Part shown: in pieces, positions 30,534-34,482 of the stretch
Numbering within the stretch: the first letter of the stretch is position 1
Layout: every line of letters begins with the position of its first letter
DNA from: Spirochaetia bacterium
GTDB lineage: Bacteria; Spirochaetota; Spirochaetia; CADAEX01
DNA length: 34,482 nucleotides
NCBI GenBank assembly: GCA_017649605.1
Contig: JAGCGL010000076.1
Coordinates: forward strand, 1-34,482
Direction: 5' to 3'
Program-made: the position numbers and the translations under genes
The notes under the pieces: generated by a model
Database searches by the model: none
What the model was told of the DNA's origin: nothing
The model's input: only the letters and a program-made list of their open reading frames with translations

Positions 30534-31830
30534 TCACAGTATAAATAAGGGGAAGCTCGTCTGGCTGAACCTTGGAGATTGTATAAGCTTTCTTAAATCT
30601 GGCCACCGCTTCCTCAAAATTCTTTTTATCGTTCACATGGAAGATGGCAAGCTCCTCGCCCTTCTTCACATAATCGCCAAGCCGTTTCTTAATGACTATG
30701 CCCACAGCAGGATCAATCACATCCTCCTTGGTCATACGGCCTGCCCCTAAAAGGGATGCGGCAGAGCCCACCTCGTGGGTGATTATCTCTGACACATATC
30801 CAGAGGAATCGGCGCATACAGAAATCTGCTCCTTTGCATGAGGCAGAATAGAGGTGTCGTCCACCACATTTGGGTCGCCACCCTGGTTCTTGATCATCTG
30901 GGCCAGCTTTACCAGCGCCTGGCCAGAGGCAATCTTCTCCTCCAGCATCATCATGGCCTCGCTGTCCGACTCGCAGATTCCGCCCAGAATAAGCATTTTG
31001 GCTGCCAATGTCAGGGATACTGTCTTTATGTCGCACTCGATGTTATCCTTAAGCACATGGATAGCCTCTTCCACCGACAGGGCATTTCCGATGCAGTTGC
31101 CCAAAGGCTGGTTCATGTCTGTCACCACAGCTGCAGTCTTAAGCCCTTTTGCATTACCGATTCTTACCATTATATCGGCCAATTTTATAGAATCCTTTAA
31201 GGCTGGAAGCAGGGCTCCGTTTCCTGTCTTCACATCCAGGACAACAGCGTCGGTTCCCATTGCAATCTTCTTGCTCATTATGCTGGAGGCAATGAGGGGG
31301 AGGCTCTGCACAGTACCAGTCACATCACGCAGGGCATAGAGCTTCTTGTCGGCCGGAACCAGGTCCTGGGTCTGGCCTATTATGGAAAGCCCCACCTTGG
31401 AGACATTCTTTATAAAAGTTTCATTATCGAAGAAAACTTTGAAGCCAGGAATAGACTCAAGCTTGTCCAGGGTGCCGCCTGTAAAGCCCAGACCCCGGCC
31501 CGACATCTTGGCCACCTTGCATCCGCAGGCCGCAACCAGAGGGGCAACCAGCAGTGTGGTGTCATCCCCTACGCCGCCGGTGGAATGCTTATCCACCTTG
31601 AAGCCCTTGATACCGGAAAGATCCATCCGCGGCCCCGAGTCAATCATAGCAGAGGTCAGGGCAACAGTCTCCTCCTCATCCATCCCCTTAAGGACAATAG
31701 CCATAAGGAGAGCCGACACCTGGTAGTCGGGAATAATTCCCTTGACATAGCCATCGATGAAAAAATTGAGCTCTTCCTGATTAAGCTTCAGGCCGTTCTT
31801 TTTCTTTTCTATAATATCAGTGAAAACCAT
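30523..31830 (-). CDS. deoA: Pyrimidine-nucleoside / thymidine phosphorylase
   Basis: A 435-residue cytoplasmic enzyme that splits thymidine, and possibly uridine, with phosphate into base and sugar phosphate. The family signature SGRGLGFTGGTLDKLESIPG is present, as is the phosphate loop DKHSTGGVGD (80-89). Its length matches the Gram-positive pyrimidine-nucleoside phosphorylase (Pdp) as well as DeoA, and the two cannot be separated safely by eye. It heads a five-gene leftward operon (patatin protein, NlpC/P60-like, EndoQ-like, murA). The promoter at 31837-31865 places its -10 box six bases before the ATG, with no ribosome site. Confidence 0.93.
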   Translation of the reverse strand: MVFTDIIEKKKNGLKLNQEELNFFIDGYVKGIIPDYQVSALLMAIVLKGMDEEETVALTSAMIDSGPRMDLSGIKGFKVDKHSTGGVGDDTTLLVAPLVAACGCKVAKMSGRGLGFTGGTLDKLESIPGFKVFFDNETFIKNVSKVGLSIIGQTQDLVPADKKLYALRDVTGTVQSLPLIASSIMSKKIAMGTDAVVLDVKTGNGALLPALKDSIKLADIMVRIGNAKGLKTAAVVTDMNQPLGNCIGNALSVEEAIHVLKDNIECDIKTVSLTLAAKMLILGGICESDSEAMMMLEEKIASGQALVKLAQMIKNQGGDPNVVDDTSILPHAKEQISVCADSSGYVSEIITHEVGSAASLLGAGRMTKEDVIDPAVGIVIKKRLGDYVKKGEELAIFHVNDKKNFEEAVARFKKAYTISKVQPDELPLIYTVIEE

Positions 31831-31836
31831 AGAGAC

Positions 31837-31865
31837 ATTTTAATTGAAAACAGGAGTTGAAACAA
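31837..31865 (-). promoter_or_regulatory. Leaderless-type promoter of the deoA operon
   Basis: On the minus strand TTGTTT (31865-31860), 17 bases, TAAAAT (31842-31837), then six bases to the ATG at 31830. No ribosome site is present. The -35 box lies just before the stop of the upstream gene, so this promoter would uncouple deoA-murA from the ribosomal-protein operon. Confidence 0.62.
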
Positions 31866-31868
31866 GGG

Positions 31869-32450
31869 TTAGGAGCGGATAAACTCCACCAGCCTGTCTA
31901 TGTCCACCGGCTGGTACAGGAACAGGTCTGCCTTCTTGCTCTCCTTTGCGGTGGAGTTCTCCTCGGCTATGAAGATAATAGCAGGCTTCTCGTAGTCCCG
32001 GCGGCTTGAGATAGTGTCGTACAGATTCTCCACTGTCAGCTCCTTGAAGGATTCGCTAAGTATGATCACCTCGGGCTTTTCAGCCATCAGGAGACGGCCG
32101 GCATCGAAGCTGGTGACTGCCGAGATGAACAAGTATCCCGGGAGGGCCTCGGAAAGGGAATCCCGCAGCTCCTTTATAGCAACACGGTCGGTGTTTATGA
32201 TAAGCACTTTTTTATCGTTCACAAAGCCGTCGTTCAGGCTCTCAAGCACCTCGGCAGGCACCTTCATGCCCCGCTCCTTGAGAAAATCCACCAGATGCTC
32301 GGCATAGACCCGATACTGGCCGCCGGGGGTTGTGAAGGCCTTGAGGGAGCCGTTCTTTATCCAGTTTATGGCAGTCTGATTAACTACACCACAGATGTTT
32401 GCCACTTCCAGGGCAGAATAAATCTTAATCCTCTTCCGTTTCTTTTCCAT
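31869..32450 (-). CDS. DNA-binding protein with a pseudo-receiver domain
   Basis: A 193-residue cytoplasmic protein. Residues about 10-62 are a MerR/excisionase-type winged helix (YSALEVANICGVVNQTAINWIKNGSLKAFTTPGGQYRVYAEHLVDFL). Residues 80-193 have the fold pattern of a response-regulator receiver, but the key residues are gone. The phospho-acceptor position reads VIILSE (Ser132, not Asp), the conserved Lys position is Gln180 (LYQPVD), and the acidic pair at the start is NTD. It is therefore unlikely to be switched by a histidine kinase. Its target is unknown. AAGGAGGT lies five bases before the ATG, inside the end of recX. Confidence 0.8.
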   Translation of the reverse strand: MEKKRKRIKIYSALEVANICGVVNQTAINWIKNGSLKAFTTPGGQYRVYAEHLVDFLKERGMKVPAEVLESLNDGFVNDKKVLIINTDRVAIKELRDSLSEALPGYLFISAVTSFDAGRLLMAEKPEVIILSESFKELTVENLYDTISSRRDYEKPAIIFIAEENSTAKESKKADLFLYQPVDIDRLVEFIRS

Positions 32451-33003
32451 CCAAGACCTCCTTTGTTATAAGTCTTATGACAGAGAGGGAATATCCCTTC
32501 TGCAGCATAGCCGCCTTAATCTTATCAGGTGTGCAGTTCTTCTTCCGGGCAGCTTTTGCATACACCTTGCGGGCCCCTTCCAGAAGAGCCTCCTCATCCA
32601 GAAGTTCGGCCACGGCCTCTTCCGCATCGCGGGCCGATACACCCTTTGCCCGGAGTCCCGACACCAGCACGCTCTTTCCAGCAGGGTTCCTCTTGAGCCT
32701 GGAACTTACCCACAGCCGGGCAAAGCGTCTGTCATCAAGATAATTCTTTTCCTTAAGCTGTGCAAGGACAGCCTCCACCACAGGAGCCTCGAAACCGCGC
32801 TGCCTCAGTTTGGTCCGGAGCATAAAGGCTGAGTGCTCCGCCAGATCCAAAAGCGATAAAGCCTTGGAACGGCACAGGATAAGCTTATGCCCCCTCTCCA
32901 GCTGCTCCACAACTTCGCTTGTAATCTCATCACCCTTAGCATAGGGAAAAGCAAGATAGTCTGAGTCGGAAATAAAAAAAGAGGCACCAGTCGAGATTGA
33001 CAC
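32425..33003 (-). CDS. recX: RecX-family regulator of RecA
   Basis: A 192-residue protein built of three-helix repeats that in other bacteria binds RecA filaments and limits their activity. Recognisable parts are ALSLLDLAEHSAFMLRTKLRQRGF, VLAQLKEKNYLDDRRFARLWV and the later AAMLQKGYSLSVIRLI. I start it at the GTG at 33003 because AGGAGG (33020-33015) lies ahead of it at normal distance. The open frame runs on to 33093, but that part overlaps the end of rpsI and lacks family character. It sits between rpsI and a regulator gene; recA is not in this window. Confidence 0.85.
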   Translation of the reverse strand: MSISTGASFFISDSDYLAFPYAKGDEITSEVVEQLERGHKLILCRSKALSLLDLAEHSAFMLRTKLRQRGFEAPVVEAVLAQLKEKNYLDDRRFARLWVSSRLKRNPAGKSVLVSGLRAKGVSARDAEEAVAELLDEEALLEGARKVYAKAARKKNCTPDKIKAAMLQKGYSLSVIRLITKEVLDGKETEED

Positions 33004-33046
33004 CTCGGTGAATGCCTCCTTTGTATGAATTCTGGTAATATAGATA

Positions 33047-33445
33047 TTAACGTTTTGAGAACTGGAATCTTCTTCTCGCACCGCGTCTACCATATTTCTT
33101 TCTCTCTACCATTCTGGAGTCTCTGGTGAGGAATCCATTGGCATGGAGTACGCTGATGTTTGACTCATCGTTGGCTGCAAGAGCTCTTGCGATACCATGT
33201 CTGCAGGCACCTGCCTGACCTCTGACTCCGCCGCCCTTAACATTGATAAGGATATCAAACTTGCCTTCGGAAGCTGTAGCTACCAGAGGCTGCTTTACAG
33301 TGAACACATGCTCTGGGTTTGCGAAATAAGCCTCAACGCTCTTTCCGTTCACCATGATGGCACCGTTTCCGTTTCTCAGATAAACACGTGCAACAGAAGT
33401 TTTTCTTCTTCCTGTTCCTAATGAAAGATTAGTTATTTTTGCCAC
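33047..33445 (-). CDS. rpsI: Ribosomal protein S9 (uS9)
   Basis: A 132-residue small-subunit protein. It shows the family opening GTGRRKTSVARVYL, the middle GGGVRGQAGACRHGIARAL and the basic tail RKKYGRRGARRRFQFSKR, whose last residues touch the P-site tRNA. The start is GTG at 33445 with AAGGAG upstream. It lies 18 bases after rplM, the standard order for this operon in most bacteria. Confidence 0.97.
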   Translation of the reverse strand: MAKITNLSLGTGRRKTSVARVYLRNGNGAIMVNGKSVEAYFANPEHVFTVKQPLVATASEGKFDILINVKGGGVRGQAGACRHGIARALAANDESNISVLHANGFLTRDSRMVERKKYGRRGARRRFQFSKR

Positions 33446-33463
33446 TTCTTACTCTCCTTATCC

Positions 33464-33892
33464 TCAGATTTCCAGCTTTTCAGGATTCTGTGCAGCATGT
33501 GGATGATCAGGTCCTGCGTAAATCTTTACGTTAGCGAAAAGCTTGTTTCCTAAAGCGCCGTGTGGGAGCATTCCCTTTACAGCTCTTTCCATAGGATAAG
33601 TAGGCTTCTTCTCGAGAACTGCCTTGTAGGTCTCTGCTCTCATTCCGCCTGGATATCCAGAGTAGTTGTAGTAAATCTTTTTATTCTCTTTGCCGCCAGT
33701 CACAATTGCTTTCTCAGCATTGATGATGATAACGAAGTCGCCGATCTCCTGATGAGGAACATAGCATGCCTTGTGCTTACCTCTTGCAAGGTTAGCAGCC
33801 TTTACAGCAACGCGTCCCAGAGGAACTCCCTCAGCGTCCAGCACGTACCACTTTCTGACAACATCTTTTGGTTTAACAAAGATAGTTTTCAT
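33464..33892 (-). CDS. rplM: Ribosomal protein L13 (uL13)
   Basis: A 142-residue large-subunit protein with KWYVLDAEGVPLGRVA near the start, then YVPHQEIGDFVIIINAEK and MLPHGALG. All are standard for L13. The ATG at 33892 has AAAGGA upstream. It is the first gene of the rplM-rpsI-recX-regulator operon and has a leader of about 100 bases. Confidence 0.97.
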   Translation of the reverse strand: MKTIFVKPKDVVRKWYVLDAEGVPLGRVAVKAANLARGKHKACYVPHQEIGDFVIIINAEKAIVTGGKENKKIYYNYSGYPGGMRAETYKAVLEKKPTYPMERAVKGMLPHGALGNKLFANVKIYAGPDHPHAAQNPEKLEI

Positions 33893-34014
33893 TTCATAGT
33901 CCTTTATAAAATTTTTCTCTGCACCATCCTGTTAGAAGCAGGCAGGTATGAAGGTAACGGACTCATAACTGCGCAGTCTGGGCAGATTCTAATACAAGTA
34001 TAATAAATTTAATG
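33893..34014 (-). promoter_or_regulatory. Likely promoter and leader of the rplM operon
   Basis: TATACT on the minus strand (34002-33997) is the best -10 candidate, with a weak TTTTGT 17 bases upstream. It predicts a leader of roughly 98 bases. The leader contains the self-complementary ACTGCGCAGT (near 33967-33976) and a small CCTG/CAGG stem nearer the gene. A ribosomal-protein leader could bind its own product, but no known L13 leader motif is recognised here. Confidence 0.35.
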
Positions 34015-34016
34015 AT

Positions 34017-34045
34017 TTTACAAAATTTGTCAATAGGGTTAGAAT
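34017..34045 (+). promoter_or_regulatory. Promoter of the MATE transporter gene
   Basis: TTTACA (34017-34022), 17 bases, TAGAAT (34040-34045). The ATG at 34055 follows nine bases after the -10 box, so the predicted leader is only two or three bases long. No ribosome site is visible. Confidence 0.55.
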
Positions 34046-34054
34046 ATCGTTGCA

Positions 34055-34482
34055 ATGAAGGACCAGACCCGGAAGCTTATACGCTACACACTCCCCTCTA
34101 TACTCAGCATGGTGAGCATCTTCTTCTTCGGAATTGTGGACGGCATCTTTGTAGGCCACGGGGTGGGTATCAACGCGGTCGGCGCAATCAACATCGCTTT
34201 CCCTTTCATCATGTTCTTCACAGCTTTCACCATGCTCACAACCATCGGGGCCCTCACCATAACTGCAATCCGCATAGGACGCAAAGATTTCGATGGTGCG
34301 AACCAGGTCTTCACCCTGGCCATAGCGCTCAACGCGGCCATAGGGACAGTGCTCTGCCTTTTCGGAACCATATTCACAGGCCCTCTGGCCCGGATGCTGG
34401 GTGCCACCGACACATTCTATCCCCTGGTCAAGGAATACCTCTTCTGGTACTCCATATTCATCATCCCCTGCTGCCTCAACAG
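34055..34482 (+). CDS. MATE-family efflux transporter (partial, runs off the window end)
   Basis: The first 142 codons of a multidrug and toxin extrusion family protein. The N-terminus MKDQTRKLIRYTLPSILSMVSIFFFGIVDGIFVGHGVGINAVGAINIAFP contains the classic first-helix motif (VDGIFVGHxxGxxAVGAxNIAFP). About four membrane helices are visible before the edge. It should export organic cations or drugs in exchange for Na+ or H+, and the substrate is unknown. The frame is open to base 34482 without a stop. It is divergent from rplM and almost leaderless. Confidence 0.88.
   Translation, partial: MKDQTRKLIRYTLPSILSMVSIFFFGIVDGIFVGHGVGINAVGAINIAFPFIMFFTAFTMLTTIGALTITAIRIGRKDFDGANQVFTLAIALNAAIGTVLCLFGTIFTGPLARMLGATDTFYPLVKEYLFWYSIFIIPCCLN

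Noticed and set aside
33004..33093. Longer start for RecX
   Set aside because: The extra 30 codons overlap rpsI. The GTG at 33003 has AGGAGG at a normal distance.
34084..34413. 109-codon minus-strand frame at the window end
   Set aside because: It is opposite the start of a MATE transporter that reads cleanly from 34055 on the plus strand.

Overview
The window looks like a chromosomal stretch of a diderm spirochaete, most likely a Treponema-like organism. This rests on recognised families, since no database search was possible. The clues are an XPB-type (Ercc3) helicase, a MurA with Asp in place of the catalytic Cys, LolA-like and outer-membrane beta-barrel proteins beside RodZ, an rplM-rpsI-recX run, and a stand-alone TrpB2. 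I see no insertion sequence, prophage or CRISPR array. Gene density is very high and no gap between genes exceeds 300 bases.

Layout. 1-4628 is one minus-strand operon read right to left: TlpA-like thioredoxin, a 47-residue CxxC membrane peptide, a membrane 4Fe-4S protein, two permeases, an ATPase and a CjaA-like amino-acid binding protein. It looks like a periplasmic thiol-redox module joined to a probable cyst(e)ine importer. 4751-6844 (+) holds a small lipoprotein and trpB2, each with its own promoter and terminator. 6966-14299 (+) runs SLC1-type symporter, SDR, MFS transporter, secreted NAPE-PLD-like hydrolase, LPG-synthase-TM/flippase-like protein, PssA and Psd. The last two make phosphatidylethanolamine. 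14301-16211 (-) is tRNA-Ser(GGA), the SRP RNA and an S41 peptidase. 16282-17672 (+) is an M23 peptidase and a small membrane protein. 17673-23632 (-) is rsuA, lolA-like, rodZ-like, rimO, pcrA. 23697-25364 (+) is the XPB helicase. 25365-31830 (-) is pyrimidine-nucleoside phosphorylase, patatin-barrel protein, NlpC/P60-like lipoprotein, EndoQ-like PHP protein, murA. 31869-33892 (-) is rplM, rpsI, recX and a DNA-binding pseudo-receiver protein. A MATE transporter starts at 34055 and runs off the end.

The strongest genome-scale signal is regulatory. Six genes (starts 6966, 16282, 17457, 23632, 23697, 31830) have a sigma-70-like promoter whose -10 box ends exactly six bases before the ATG, with no Shine-Dalgarno sequence. 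This predicts leaderless mRNAs. Genes inside operons mostly keep good ribosome binding sites. Two divergent promoter pairs share overlapping -35 boxes, and all three directly convergent gene pairs have stop codons 0-1 bases apart.
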